A stretch of 64,000 nucleotides of DNA from Streptomyces diastatochromogenes (GTDB lineage: Bacteria > Actinomycetota > Actinomycetes > Streptomycetales > Streptomycetaceae). The stretch covers positions 1 through 64,000 of the forward strand of contig JAPTYK010000001.1 in the NCBI GenBank assembly GCA_026913215.1, written 5' to 3'. Positions 16,928-30,410 of this stretch are shown piece after piece. The stretch's first letter is position 1; the number at the start of each line of letters is the position of its first letter. The notes under the pieces were generated by a model. The model searched no databases. It saw only the letters and a list, made by a program, of their open reading frames with translations, and was not told where the DNA came from. The position numbers and the translations under genes are program-made.

Positions 16928-17980
16928 GTCGCCCGGCTCCTTGCGGTCGGCGCCGACGGTGCCGATGTGCCAGTAGGGGTACGGGGCCTGGGTCTCGCTG
17001 ACCTTGTCGAGGCGGGCGAGCTCGTCCTCGCTGAGCGTCCACTCCATCGCCTGGAGGTTGTCGGCGAGCTGGTGCGGCTTGGTGGCGCCGACGACGGCCG
17101 AGGTGATGCCGGGCTTGGCGAGCACCCAGTTGAGGGCGACCTGGGCGACGGTGGCGCCACGCTCGTCGGCTATCTGCGCCATGGTGTCGACGATGTCGTA
17201 CGCCTGGTCCTCGTCGGTCAGCGGCGCGGACTCGGCCGGGGTGCGCTGGGAGAGGCGGCTGCCCTCGGGGCGGCCCTCGCCGCGCCGGTACTTGCCGGTG
17301 AGGAAGCCGCCGGCCAGCGGCGACCAGGCCGTGATGCCGACCTTCTGGTCGATGGCGAGGGGCACGATCTCGTGCTCCAGGTCGCGGGCGGCGAGGTTGT
17401 AGTAGCCCTGGTAGCAGACGAAGCGGCTGAGGTTGCGGCGGTCGGAGACCGACAGGGCCTTCATCAGCTGCCAGCCGGCGAAGTTGGAGACGCCGATGTA
17501 GCGGATCTTGCCCGAGCGGACCAGGTCGTCCAGGACGCGCAGGGTCTCGTCGAGCGAGGTGCGCGGGTCGAAGCCGTGGATGTGGTAGAGGTCGATGTAG
17601 TCGGTGTTGAGGCGGCGCAGGCTGTTCTCGACGGCGGCGTAGAGGTGGTGGCGGGTGGCGCCGATGTCGTTGGGGTCGTCCGTGATGCGCCAGCGGCCCT
17701 TGGTGCCGATGATGACGCGGTCGCGGACCTTGCCGAGGGTGCGGCCGAAGAACTCCTCGCCCATGCCGTTCTTGTAGACGTCGGCGGTGTCGAAGAAGTT
17801 GATGCCGGCGTCGAGGGCCTGGTCCATCATCTGCGTGACGTTGCCGTCCTCGACGGTGCCGAACTCCGACCAGTTGCGGTCGGCGGCGCCCAGGAAGCTG
17901 GCTCCGCCGCCGAAGGTCATGGCGCCGAAGCACAGTTCGGAGACGGACAGGCCGGTGTCGCCGAGGTAGCGGTATCGCAT
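16913..17980 (-). CDS. Aldo-keto reductase (355 aa)
   Basis: A third aldo-keto reductase, of the potassium-channel-beta/YajO type. Tetrad: Asp/Tyr in DTADVYKNGMGEEFF, Lys in IGTKGRW, His in LYHIHGFD; the NADP end motif is TSAVVGATKPHQLAD. Intact. ATG 17980 follows GGAGAAC. It lies 190 bp downstream of an MFS exporter gene on the same strand and probably shares its transcript and the operator at 19758-19793. It differs from the first two AKRs in the substrate loops (GDVYPA tail). Confidence 0.9.
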   Translation of the reverse strand: MRYRYLGDTGLSVSELCFGAMTFGGGASFLGAADRNWSEFGTVEDGNVTQMMDQALDAGINFFDTADVYKNGMGEEFFGRTLGKVRDRVIIGTKGRWRITDDPNDIGATRHHLYAAVENSLRRLNTDYIDLYHIHGFDPRTSLDETLRVLDDLVRSGKIRYIGVSNFAGWQLMKALSVSDRRNLSRFVCYQGYYNLAARDLEHEIVPLAIDQKVGITAWSPLAGGFLTGKYRRGEGRPEGSRLSQRTPAESAPLTDEDQAYDIVDTMAQIADERGATVAQVALNWVLAKPGITSAVVGATKPHQLADNLQAMEWTLSEDELARLDKVSETQAPYPYWHIGTVGADRKEPGDVYPA

Positions 17981-18170
17981 GTTCTCCTGCTTTCGGTTGG
18001 GGTGGGGCGTTGTCGCTGGATGTACGTGTGGGGGTGCCCCGGGGCGCGGGGATGCCCCAGGGCGTGTACGTGGGGGTGCCCCGGAGAGGGGGCGAGGGGT
18101 GTCCCGGAAGGGGGAGGGGAGGAGCGCCCGGGACGGGGACGCCGGGCACTCCCGGTCGGTGGGGGGCGCC

Positions 18171-19718
18171 TCAGCCGGCGTCCTTGAGCTCCTTGTCCTT
18201 GACGACGAGGAAGGTGACGAGCGCTCCGGCGCCGGCGAGGACCGCGAGGGCGACGAAGGCGACGTGCATGCCGGAGGTGAGGCTGTGGGCGACCGCGTCC
18301 AGTGCCTCGGGGCGGCGGGCGGGGCGACGGCGGCGAGCGCGGCGTCCAGGCGGCCCTGGGTCGCCTCTCCGGCCAGCCGGGGCGCCTGCTGGGCGAACTG
18401 CGGTGAGGTGCTCAGGAGTTCGGAGCGGGCGTAGGAGGCGAGGAAGCCGCCGGCCGCGGCGACGGCGACGGTCTCGCCGGCGATGCGCATGGTGTTGAAG
18501 ATGCCGGAGGCCATGCCGGCGCGTTCCACGGGGACGACGCTGACGGCGGCGTTGTCCATGGCGCCGAAGGCGGAGCCGACGCCGAGTCCGAAGACGAGGA
18601 GCGGGCCGACGAGTTCGCCCCAGGGCTGGCCCGGTTCCAGGACGACCAGCCACACCGAGCCGATGGCGATGAGCAGGGAGCTGAGGGTCAGCAGCACGCG
18701 GGGGGAGATGCGGTCCCCGACGAGGCGGCCGATCAGCAGGGGCAGGACGAAGATCGGCAGCATCAGCGGCAGGAGGAGCACGCCGGACTGGGTGGCGGTG
18801 TAGCCGCCGACGCCCGTGAAGTACGGGGGCAGGAAGTTCAGCAGCACCACGAAGCCGAAGGTGATGGTGAACGGCTGGCAGACCACGACGACGAAGGTGG
18901 GGTTGCGGAAGAGGGAGAGGTCGAACATGGGGCGTGCCACGCGCTGTTCGATCACCACGAAGGCGGCCATGAAGGCGGCGAAGCCGGCGAGGGACGCGAG
19001 GGTGGCGGGGTGGCCCCAGCCGCGTTCGCCGGCCTCGACGAAGCCGAGGGCGAGCAGGAAGAGGCTGGCGCTGAAGGCCGTCAGGCCCGCCCAGTCGACC
19101 CGGGTGGCGTGGGGTCCTTCGACTCGCGGATGCGGGCATGAGCAGCAGCGCCGCGGCGCCGACCACGAGGTTGACCCAGAACACGCCGCGCCAGCCGGCG
19201 AGGCCGACGAGCGCGCCGCCGAGGACGGGGCCGAGGGCGAGGCCGGCGCCGAAGGAGGTGCCGAGGACGCCGAACGCCTGGATGCGGCGGCGGCCGGTGA
19301 AGGAGGCGGCGAGGATGGCGGCGCCGCTGGTGAGCACGCCGGCGGCGCCGATGCCCTGCAGGCCGCGGGCGATGTCCAGGACCAGGATGTCCGTGGACAG
19401 GGCGGCGACCAGGGACATCGCCATGAAGACGACGGTGCCGACGGCGAGGACGCGGCGGCGGCCGAACTGGTCGGCGAGGGTGCCGGCGGCCAGCATGCAG
19501 GCCGCGAAGGTGACGCCGTAGGCGTTTTGCACCCACTGTCCGCCGGCGACGTCGGAGGCGAGGTCGACGGTGAGGTCGGGCATCGCCACCGCGGGGGCGG
19601 TGATGGCCAGCGGGAGAAGGACGCTGGCCAGCGCGACGGCGATCATCACGAGGACCGATCCCTCTCCCTCCCGCCGCTCCGGCACCGGCGTGAGCCGGGT
19701 GTCGGTCTGGATGGTCAT
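18171..19718 (-). CDS. MFS transporter, DHA2 (EmrB/QacA) family
   Basis: A 14-helix drug:proton antiporter type exporter. Motif A reads GTLADQFGRRRVL (~80-92), helix 5 motif C GLALGPVLGGALVG, and the DHA2-typical start with a long hydrophilic tail (MTIQTDTRLTPVPERREGEG). The C-terminal helices end FLVVKDKELKDAG. Breaks near 19120 and 18325 split the frame; the corrected length is about 515 aa. ATG 19718 has AAGAGG seven bases upstream. It is divergent from a flavin monooxygenase across a shared operator. It likely exports the pathway product or a toxic intermediate. Confidence 0.85.
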   Translation of the reverse strand: MTIQTDTRLTPVPERREGEGSVLVMIAVALASVLLPLAITAPAVAMPDLTVDLASDVAGGQWVQNAYGVTFAACMLAAGTLADQFGRRRVLAVGTVVFMAMSLVAALSTDILVLDIARGLQGIGAAGVLTSGAAILAASFTGRRRIQAFGVLGTSFGAGLALGPVLGGALVGLAGWRGVFWVNLVVGAAALLLMPASASRRTPRHPGRLGGPDGLQRQPLPARPRLRRGRRTRLGPPRHPRVPRRLRRLHGRLRGDRTARGTPHVRPLPLPQPHLRRRGLPAVHHHLRLRGAAELPAPVLHGRRRLHRHPVRRAPPAADAADLRPAPADRPPRRGPHLPPRAADPQLPAHRHRLGVAGRPGTGPALGRTRRPAPRLRTRRRLRLRRHGQRRRQRRPRGTRRHGLRHLQHHAHRRRDRRRRRGRRLPRLLRPLRTPEHLTAVRPAGAPAGRRGDPGPPGRRARRRRPARRPEALDAVAHSLTSGMHVAFVALAVLAGAGALVTFLVVKDKELKDAG

Positions 19719-19757
19719 GAATCCTCTTTCCTTCCGGTCGCCGCGACTTGACGGCCA

Positions 19758-19793
19758 CATATAAGATTACGGAGAACTGTAAGAGATCTGATG
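19758..19793. promoter_or_regulatory. TAAGA-type operator pair (site 5), divergent promoter
   Basis: CATATAAGATTAC (19758-19770) and ACTGTAAGAGATCTGATG (19776-19793) are two motif copies between the MFS (19718) and monooxygenase (19824) starts. The second is identical over 14 bases to the NRAMP/cyclase site. Confidence 0.65.
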
Positions 19794-19823
19794 ACTATCG
19801 TCAACGAGAGGCAGGACAGAGCT

Positions 19824-21428
19824 ATGCCGAACACGTCCGAGGAGGCGCGGAAGACCCCGGCGCCCGAGCCCTACGACGTCCTCGTCGTGGGGGCGGGGCC
19901 GACCGGCATGGTCGTGGCGTGCGAACTGCTGCGCCGCGGCGTGCGCGTACGCATCGTCGACCGGGCCCCCGAGCCCTCTCCCTTCCCCAAGGCCCTGCTG
20001 GTGTGGCCGCGCAGCATCGACCTCTTCGAGGACCTGGGCGTGCTCGGCGAACTGCGCGGGGCCGGGATCCAGATCAACGCCTTCAGCTACTTCTCCGAGC
20101 GCCGGCGCCTGGCCAGCTTCGCCTTCCCCCAGGACCTCAGCCCCGTCTGCCTGCCGCAGAACGAGACCGAGCGGATCCTGCGCGCCCGCCTCGCCGCCCT
20201 GGGCGGCAAGGTGGAGCGGGGGTGCGGCTGCTGACCCTGGAGGGCGTCGACTTCTCCGGGCGCATCGACGGCGCCGCCGACGTCACGGCCGTGCTGGAAC
20301 ACGCCGACGGCCGCGTGGAGCGCACCCGGGCCCCCTTCGTCGTCGGCACCGACGGGGCGGGCAGCGCGGTGCGCGCCCAGCTCGGCGGCGGGTTCACCGG
20401 CAGCACCTACGAGAGCGCCTTCGCCCTCGTCGACGCCCGGATCAGGGCTACCTCCCGCCCGACCAGGCCCTCTACTACCAGTCGGCCGCCGGCGCGCTGG
20501 TCGTCGTCGCCCTCCCGGACGGCGTCTTCCGGTTCTTCTGCAGCCTGCCCGCGGGCGAGAAGGTCACCGTCGAGCGGATGCAGGCGATCGTGGACGAGCG
20601 CGGCCCCGGCGGGGTGCGGCTGACCGACCCGGTGTGGGTCTCCGACTTCCGCATCCACGCCCGCCACGCCAGCGAGTTCCAGCTCGGGCGGGTCTTCATC
20701 GCCGGTGACGCCGCCCACGTCCACAGCCCCGCCGGCGGGCAGGGCCTCAACACCGGCATGCAGGACGCCCACAACCTCGCCTGGAAGCTGGCGGCGGTGC
20801 TCCACGGCGAGGCTCCCTCCGACCTGCTGCGCACCTACGGGCCCGAACGGGCCGCCGTGGCCCGCCGGGTGGTGCGCGACACCGACATCCAGACCCGCGG
20901 GTGGATGGTGCGCAGGCCCGCGGCGATCACCGCCCGCGACGCGGCCTTCCGGGTGGCCGACCGCAGCGGGCTCTTCCGGCTCTACGCGCCGGTGATGGCC
21001 GGCCGGCGCCTGTCCTACCCCGCCCTGCGCGAGACGCAGCTGCCGTCCGGGCGCCCCTCGTGCCGGCTGCGCGCGAAGCTGCCCGGCGGCCTGACCGTCG
21101 GCGCGGTCTTCCCCGCGAGCTGGCAATCCCGCACGCGATCGCGGGCCCGGGCGAGCGGCCGGCCGGCTGGACCCTCGTGGTGACCTGCGCCGGCGACGGC
21201 GCGGCCTGGCGCGCCGAGACCCGCGCGATCACGGCCGCCCGGCCCTCGATACGCACGGTCGACCTGGCGGCCGGCTCGGCGCGCCGGACCACGGGCTGCC
21301 GGCACCAGGGCTACTACCTCGTGCGGCCCGACGGGCACATCGCCGCCCACGGGCACGGCGGCGACCTGGACCGGCTCCACGCCGAACTGGTCCACTGGCT
21401 GGGGCCGGTGAGGAACCCGGCGTCCTGA
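19824..21428 (+). CDS. FAD-dependent aromatic monooxygenase (UbiH/PheA type)
   Basis: A class A flavoprotein hydroxylase of polyketide pathways, about 530 aa. The FAD Rossmann motif is VLVVGAGPTGMVVACELLRR (~17-36), the NAD(P)H/FAD motif PFVVGTDGAGSAVR (~170) and the third FAD motif FIAGDAAHVHSPAGGQGLNT (~290). A C-terminal thioredoxin-like domain ends YYLVRPDGHIAAHG. It hydroxylates phenols or inserts oxygen in anthrones. Frame breaks near 20215, 20445 and 21115 look like missing bases. The start at 19824 is preceded by AGGCAGGA; an upstream in-frame ATG at 19791 overlaps the operator. The divergent exporter and shared control suggest a role in tailoring or detoxifying an aromatic metabolite. 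Confidence 0.85.
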
Positions 21429-21444
21429 CGGGGGGCGGACAACG

Positions 21445-21479
21445 CCATGGGGGGTGCGGCCGGCGGCCGCACCCCATGG
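21445..21479. terminator. Bidirectional terminator hairpin
   Basis: CCATGGGGGGTGCGGCC pairs with GGCCGCACCCCATGG, between convergent monooxygenase and oxidoreductase genes. Confidence 0.8.
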
Positions 21480-21489
21480 GCATCGTGGG

Positions 21490-22313
21490 TCAGGCCGCGG
21501 CGTGCCGCGCGGGGCGAGCACCCCAACGACAGCTCGCCGGTGGTCATCAGGTCGAGGAGCTGGGCGAGTTCCCGGTCCTCCGGCGTGGCGGTGCGGAAGA
21601 CGAAGTGCCGCAGGCCGGCCTGCTCGGGGCCGCCGAAGAAGCGGAAGAAGCCGATGTCCACGTTGCGGGCGGCGAAACTCTCGTAGAGGTAGAGGGTGCC
21701 GCCGTCGGCCGTCAGTCCCCGCCCGGCGGCGTTCGAGGTCGCCTCGGCCGCCTCGTAGACGATCTCGTAGGAGCCGTCGACGTCGGCCAGGTCCGTCATG
21801 ACCCGCGCCGCGCCGCAGCGCGCCGCCACGGCCGCCTGGCCGGCCTCGGCCACCACCGCGGTGACCTCGGCGTTCAGCGCCGCCAGCAGCTCCACCAGCA
21901 GCAGCCCGATGCCCGTGCCGGCGCCGGTGACCAGGACGCGCCGCCCCGGACGGGGCCGGCGCCGCGCACCAGGCGCAGGGCGGTGAGGACCGCCACGCGC
22001 AGCGCCGCGCCTGCTCGAAGCTGACGTGGTCGGGCAGGACGGTGGCGTACTCGGTCGGCAGCGCCATGCACGAGGACCAGTCGGTGCCCGTCGCCACGCC
22101 CACGACCCGGTCACCGGGCTTGGGGCTGAAGCCCTCCGGCGCCGCACGCATCACCACGCCCGCCACGTCCCATCCCGCCAGCCAGCCCTCGGGCAGCGGC
22201 TCCGCCTTGATCATCTCGTCGAGCTCGGGAGCCACCGCGCGCACCGCGATGAGGATCTCGTCCTCCGCCTGGGCCGTGGTCGCGTGCTGCGCGGAAATGA
22301 GCTGATCGGACAT
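21490..22313 (-). CDS. MDR-superfamily NADP-dependent oxidoreductase
   Basis: A quinone-reductase-like medium-chain reductase. The GroES-like part has MIKAEPLPEGWLAGWDVAGV then GDRVVGVATG (~35-75), and the Rossmann part VLVTGAGTGIGLLLVELLAA followed by YEIVYEAAE. There are no zinc ligands, so it belongs to the zinc-free branch. One break near 21960 joins the halves; the end is probably shifted near 21520 with a TGA at 21490. At ~273 aa it is shorter than the usual 310-330. It lies 53 bp downstream of the PaaK-like ligase, in the same leftward operon, opposite the type I PKS. It may reduce an enone or quinone in that branch. Confidence 0.75.
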
Positions 22314-22366
22314 GACAATTCCTCTCGTACGTATGACGGTTTCCTTGTGCGGTGTGTCCGGCATGT

Positions 22367-23607
22367 TCAGAACTCCTCGAACACCAGGGCGGACGGGCCG
22401 GACAGCTCGTCCACGGAGATCACCTCGAAGGCGTCCGGCTGCTCGCGCGCGCACGCGGCGAGGGCGAGATGGCTTTCCAGCACCCGGAACCTGATCCAGG
22501 CGTGGCTGTGGTGGTCGTCGGCGGCACCGGGCGCGAGGCGGACCCGCAGCTGGACGCGCTGGTCGGGACCGACCGCGACCTGGGCGCCGTCGACCTCCTC
22601 GTGGGCGGTCGCCAGGTCGACCAGTTCCCGGGCGGACACGGTGTGGCCGTGGAGGCGGAAGAAGGGCGGGCGGGCGCCGAGGACCCGGACGGCCGGCCCG
22701 GGGCGGCCGCAGGCGCAGTGCGTGAACTCGCCGCGCTCCTGGGTGTCGTAGCGGATGAGCGGGGGGAAGCGGGACGTCGTCAGCGTCGTCACCAGCAACC
22801 GCCCGTCGGCCACCTCCACGTGCTGGTGGGACAGCGGGTGGTAGACGTCCGCCAGGCACTGCGGACCGCGCTGGCCGATCACCCACGCCGTCGGCGTGCC
22901 GTACAGGCGCCACACGTCGGTGTAGGGGAAGCGGGAGGCGAGCAGGCCGTCCTCGGTCGTGTCGTGGAACGCGCCGCCCAGCAGCAGGGTGCGCAGCCAG
23001 GGCACGGGCCGGCCCGCGGTGCTCGCCCCCAGCAGCCGGACCACGGCCTGCGGGGCGCCGCGACGGCGGTGACGTGGTGGCGGGCGAAGAAGGCGAGCCA
23101 GTCGTCGTCGGGGTCCTCGGGCAGCCGGCCGACCGGCAGGACCATGGCGCCGGAGGCGGCGGCGAAGCGGTTGACGAAGTAGTGGTCGGGCTGCATCCGG
23201 CCGGCCGGGTGCAGGTTGGCGACGACGTCGGTGGGACCCAGCGGGTTCCAGTCGTCACGGATCTGGGCGGCGAACATCTCCTGGGGCAGCAGGCTCAGGC
23301 CCGGGGCCTCCAGGGTCCCGCCGTGCGCCCAGAGCGTTCCGCCGCCCAGCCCCAGGGCCAGTGCCTCGGCGGTCGCGGTCTCCAGCTCGCTCCGGGTGAG
23401 CACCGGAAGGTCGTCGAGCGTCAGGCGCCCCCGTCCCCGCGGCCGTTCGTACTTCGGGGCGAGCGAGGGCAGGCACATCGCCTGGCGCACCACGCCCTCC
23501 AGGGCGGGCACGGGCTCCCGCACCGCCTGTTGCCGTCCACCGGCCACTCCCTTCACCAGGGGCCCCGCGCTCCGTAACGGAGCCGGCCGGCACGTGTGTG
23601 AAGCCAT
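22367..23607 (-). CDS. PaaK-like adenylate-forming ligase
   Basis: Resembles the phenylacetate-CoA ligase family, which activates aryl acids as acyl-AMP and then thioesters. Visible elements: YERPRGRGRLTLDDLPVLTR (~55-75), LYGTPTAWVIGQRGP (~225), the Arg-Asp motif PPLIRYDTQERGEF (~278), and the C-terminal FFRLHGHTVSARELV. The usual Ser/Thr/Gly-rich ATP loop is not obvious. One break near 23055 is corrected; total ~413 aa. ATG 23607 follows AGGGGGAAG. Divergent from the type I PKS, it could activate or transfer that enzyme's aromatic acid. In polyketomycin-type clusters a ligase and a KASIII accompany the aromatic PKS; this comparison is from family knowledge. Confidence 0.75.
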
Positions 23608-24060
23608 CCGGGCTTCCCCCTATCGCTCTTGTGCGGTTGCCCGGTGCGCGGTGACGTGCGGCACCCGACGCACCGTCCGACCGCGAACCATGGCAAGACC
23701 ATAGCCCTTTATTGATCTGGGGTACGAGTTTTAACCATAGTCCACTTTCCCGGTGGCGCGCATCACCTTCCGCGCACCTCTCCCCGCCGACGCCCGGGGC
23801 GCCCGGGCCGGAGCCGGGCCGGCGCGGACCCCTCCACCCGGCATCGCCGCTGCTCACACCCCCCGCACCCACGGGCCCGACGCCCCCTCGGGCGTGCCCC
23901 AACAGGCGGCACTGGGATGGCTTTTCGGCCAAAGATGCCCTTTCGGCCCATCATTGTTCTGGCGTACAGAATTGAACTACGATCACGCCTCGATGCTGCC
24001 GGGGGCAGCCGTCCTGGCGTGCACCGGTCGCGCCGGGACCGATACGAGGGGGGCTTTGTC
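23608..24060. promoter_or_regulatory. Divergent promoter region, ligase / type I PKS
   Basis: A 453-bp gap with two AT-richer patches. 23695-23745 (TTTATTGATCTGGGGTACGA) can hold the ligase promoter. 23950-23995 (TTGTTCTGGCGTACAGAATT) can hold the PKS promoter and includes an inverted repeat TTCTG-N5-CAGAA at 23957-23971. Two CTTT(T)CGGCC direct repeats lie just before it. No gene was found in the gap. Confidence 0.45.
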
Positions 24061-28011
<3,951 letters not shown>

Positions 28012-28021
28012 CGGCCGGCAA

Positions 28022-28063
28022 AGCCCTGGTGGGAGCGGTCCGCGGACCGCTCCCACCAGGGCT
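28022..28063. terminator. Long perfect terminator palindrome
   Basis: Two complementary 21-base arms (AGCCCTGGTGGGAGCGGTCC and its mirror) with no spacer, 10 bases after the PKS stop. It is exceptionally long and perfect for a terminator here. Confidence 0.85.
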
Positions 28064-28080
28064 CTACATCACGAATCAAA

Positions 28081-28102
28081 CATGAACTACTGAACATTCA
28101 TG
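28081..28102. promoter_or_regulatory. Inverted repeat, likely TetR operator
   Basis: CATGAA-N10-TTCATG with an inner TGAA-CA-TTCA palindrome, 108 bp before the TetR start. Position and size fit autoregulation. Confidence 0.5.
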
Positions 28103-28209
28103 CATCGTGATACAAGTGAAGTGGCTGCCGGTGGGCCGGACGACCGTCGACGACACGGGCAGCGGATCCGAGACGGGCCTCACCCACCGCGCGACAGGAG
28201 TACGCACAC

Positions 28210-28853
28210 ATGGCAGACACGCCGGCCAACACCGTGGCACAACCGCAGGGCCGCAGGGAACGCAACAAACTGCGCGTGAAGAACCGGATCTACGAAGCCG
28301 CCCTGGACCTGTTCACCCAGAAGGGATACGACCAGACCTCGGTCGACGAGATCACCGAGGAGGCCGACGTGGCGCGCGGCACCTTCTTCAACCACTTCCA
28401 GCGCAAGGAGGACCTCATCGCCGAATGGGGCGAGCAGCGGCGCCTCCAGCTGCGCCGCGGACTGGAGGCGGAAGGCATCCCCCCCGCTCAGGTCAAGGAC
28501 ATCCGCGCCGCCCTCTCGCGCTGCATGAGCATCCTGGCCGCCGTCAGCCTGGAGGACCCCGCCCAGACCAAGGCCGTCCTGACCGCCTGGGTGCGTGCGG
28601 GCTTCCCCCTGCACGAACAGCCCTACGTGGCCCACATGTTCAGCGATTTCATCGAAGCGGGCCAGCGGGCCGGCGACATCTCCCAGGACGTCGACGCCCC
28701 CCTCGCCGGCACCCTGCTGCGCGACGTCTACCTCGGCACCCTCTACCGCTGGGTCCAGGCCCCGAGGGCGAGGCCGACCTGGAGGCCGGCCTCCAGTCCG
28801 CCTGCGCCACCCTCCTCGACGGCCTCCTGCCCCGCTGCCCCAGCACGAAGTGA
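28210..28853 (+). CDS. TetR-family regulator
   Basis: The N-terminal helix-turn-helix is a clear TetR domain: RIYEAALDLFTQKGYDQTSV then ITEEADVARGTFFNHFQRKE (~28-72). The C-terminal ligand domain shows HEQPYVAHMFSDFIEAGQRA and, after a break near 28763, EADLEAGLQSACATLLDGLL. Corrected length is about 214 aa. ATG 28210 has ACAGGAG upstream. It is not an ArpA-type butyrolactone receptor, whose helix would read GALYFHF. It follows the PKS terminator and has its own operator-like repeat, so it probably senses a product of this cluster. Confidence 0.88.
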
Positions 28854-28867
28854 CCCGCCGCCTCCGT

Positions 28868-28898
28868 GTGCCCGCGGGGCCGTGCCCGCCGCGGGCAC
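28868..28898. terminator. Terminator hairpin
   Basis: GTGCCCGCGG-N11-CCGCGGGCAC has a perfect 10-bp stem between the TetR gene and the convergent CMD gene. Confidence 0.7.
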
Positions 28899-28990
28899 TA
28901 CGGAGCGCCGGAACCGCCGGCACTCACCGCGCCCCGCGCGGGACGGCGGCCGCAGCGACCCTGCGGGCCTCCCGCTGCCGCCGGTGGCGG

Positions 28991-29485
28991 TCAGTCCCAC
29001 TGCTGGTCGGCGAGGGAGGCGACCGGCTGGGGCTTGCCGATCAGCGCCAGGGCGATGAAGAAGTTGATCTGGCCGATCGCGATGGTCAGCGTGGCCAGGG
29101 CCTTGTCGTCGTAGTGCCGGGCCGCCTCCGCGTAGACCTCGTCCGTCACGCGCTCGCGGCCGTGCGGGGCGGGCTGGAGGACCGCTTCGGCCAGCGCGAG
29201 AGCCGCCCGCTCGGCCGGGGTGAAGTACGGGGCGTCCTGCCAGGACGCGACCGCGGTGATCCGCTCCTCGGACTCCCCCGCCTTCCGCAGGAAACTCGTG
29301 TTCAGCACCGTGAGGTAGGTGTTGTGGACGATCTGCCCCGCCCGCAGGTGCACCAGGCTGATCGTGGTGCGCGGGACGGACCGGTTGCCCGTCGCACGGA
29401 ACAACGCGGCACTCACATCGGCCAGTTCGGGAACGAACTCGCCCGGGTTCGGCATACGGGAAATCGGAACAGCGGTGTTCGACAT
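28991..29485 (-). CDS. Carboxymuconolactone decarboxylase-family protein lacking catalytic Cys
   Basis: A 164-aa all-helical protein with the CMD/AhpD fold: MPNPGEFVPELADVSAALFR, HLRAGQIVHNTYLTVLNTSF then LRKAGESEERI, and WQDAPYFTPAERAALALAEA. In the position where AhpD-like proteins have CxxC...H, this one has Asn, Leu and Asn, so the peroxidase chemistry is not possible. The frame is intact, so this is not an error artefact. ATG 29485 is clear. It is alone between TetR and a block of unrecognised proteins. It could be a binding or sensing version of the fold. Confidence 0.8.
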   Translation of the reverse strand: MSNTAVPISRMPNPGEFVPELADVSAALFRATGNRSVPRTTISLVHLRAGQIVHNTYLTVLNTSFLRKAGESEERITAVASWQDAPYFTPAERAALALAEAVLQPAPHGRERVTDEVYAEAARHYDDKALATLTIAIGQINFFIALALIGKPQPVASLADQQWD

Positions 29486-29694
29486 GACAGGGCTCCCACT
29501 CTCGCACTCGGTCCGCCTCGCCGGCGCTCCCGCCGGCGTCTGCACAGCACTGACGGAGCAGCGCCCAAGAACGTGACAGGCCGCGCAGGACGGAATTCCG
29601 CACATCACCCGATGGTGTGGAGTTCCTCATCGTGGGAGTGAAGCGGCGCCCGTGAGCTGGCGCCCGCGACGGCTTGTGCGATGGTCTTTCCGGT

Positions 29695-30405
29695 GTGGAC
29701 TTTCCGCATCACTCCACCTACCGCGTGCCGACGAAACGCCCGTACTTCCTCGCGGAGCTGCGCTCCAGCCTCCCGAGCGTGGACGACCGGGTCCGGGCGA
29801 TCGTGGGCCACGGGGACCCGACGGAGTACGAAGAGATCGCCGACTCGCTGTACAGGGTGTTCGTCACGGTGCGCAATCTCGCCCTGCCCCGCAGCTCCAC
29901 GGGGTGCGGGATCCATCCCAACGGCCCGGTCGACCCGGAGCCGCCCGAGGGATGGGGGCAGTGCCTGTTCTGCAACAGCAACCGGCGGGTCGGCGACCCG
30001 CGGGCCCGCCGCGGTATGCCGAGACAGCCCGGCGTGTACCAGATTCCGCCGCCGCCCTACACCCACGAGGGACTGCTGCAGACGATGCGGCAGATCAACG
30101 ACCTGAGTTTCGACCTGCACTTCCGGTCGGACTGGGAGGAGTTCACCCGCGTGGCCGACCTGGTGCACGGCGCTTTCATCATCGCGCGCGAGCTGTCACG
30201 GCCCCGTTCGTACTCCCGGTGCCGCCAGCATCCCGGAGCCCCGGTCGACCCCGCCGCGAGCGGAGGACCGCGCTGTCTGTTCTGCGTCGCCGACGAGAAG
30301 CGGAGGGCACCGGCGGTTCCGCCGGCGCAGATCCGCGACCGCGAACGGCGTCCGGCCCTCCGGCCACGGCGACGCGACCTGCCCGTACTCCCCGACGAGA
30401 GGTAG
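29695..30405 (+). CDS. Unrecognised protein with duplicated C-H-C-C motif
   Basis: I do not recognise this family. It has two similar halves of about 100 residues. Each half has a helical part (PTEYEEIADSLYRVFVTVRN; WEEFTRVADLVHGAFIIARE) followed by a Cys/His motif: GCGIHPNGPVDP...QCLFC in the first, RCRQHPGAPVDP...RCLFC in the second. The spacing C-x2-H-x15-C-x2-C suggests one zinc-binding site per half. The basic tail is RDRERRPALRPRRR. The start is uncertain: GTG 29695 or TTG 29674, neither with a strong ribosome site. It is coupled to the next small gene, five bases away, which also carries CxxC pairs. Confidence 0.6.
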   Translation: MDFPHHSTYRVPTKRPYFLAELRSSLPSVDDRVRAIVGHGDPTEYEEIADSLYRVFVTVRNLALPRSSTGCGIHPNGPVDPEPPEGWGQCLFCNSNRRVGDPRARRGMPRQPGVYQIPPPPYTHEGLLQTMRQINDLSFDLHFRSDWEEFTRVADLVHGAFIIARELSRPRSYSRCRQHPGAPVDPAASGGPRCLFCVADEKRRAPAVPPAQIRDRERRPALRPRRRDLPVLPDER

Positions 30406-30410
30406 AGCCG

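Noticed and set aside
28210..28853. Gamma-butyrolactone receptor (ArpA-type) for the AfsA gene
   Set aside because: The recognition helix reads GTFFNHF rather than GALYFHF and the ligand domain differs; the gene is linked to the type I PKS instead.
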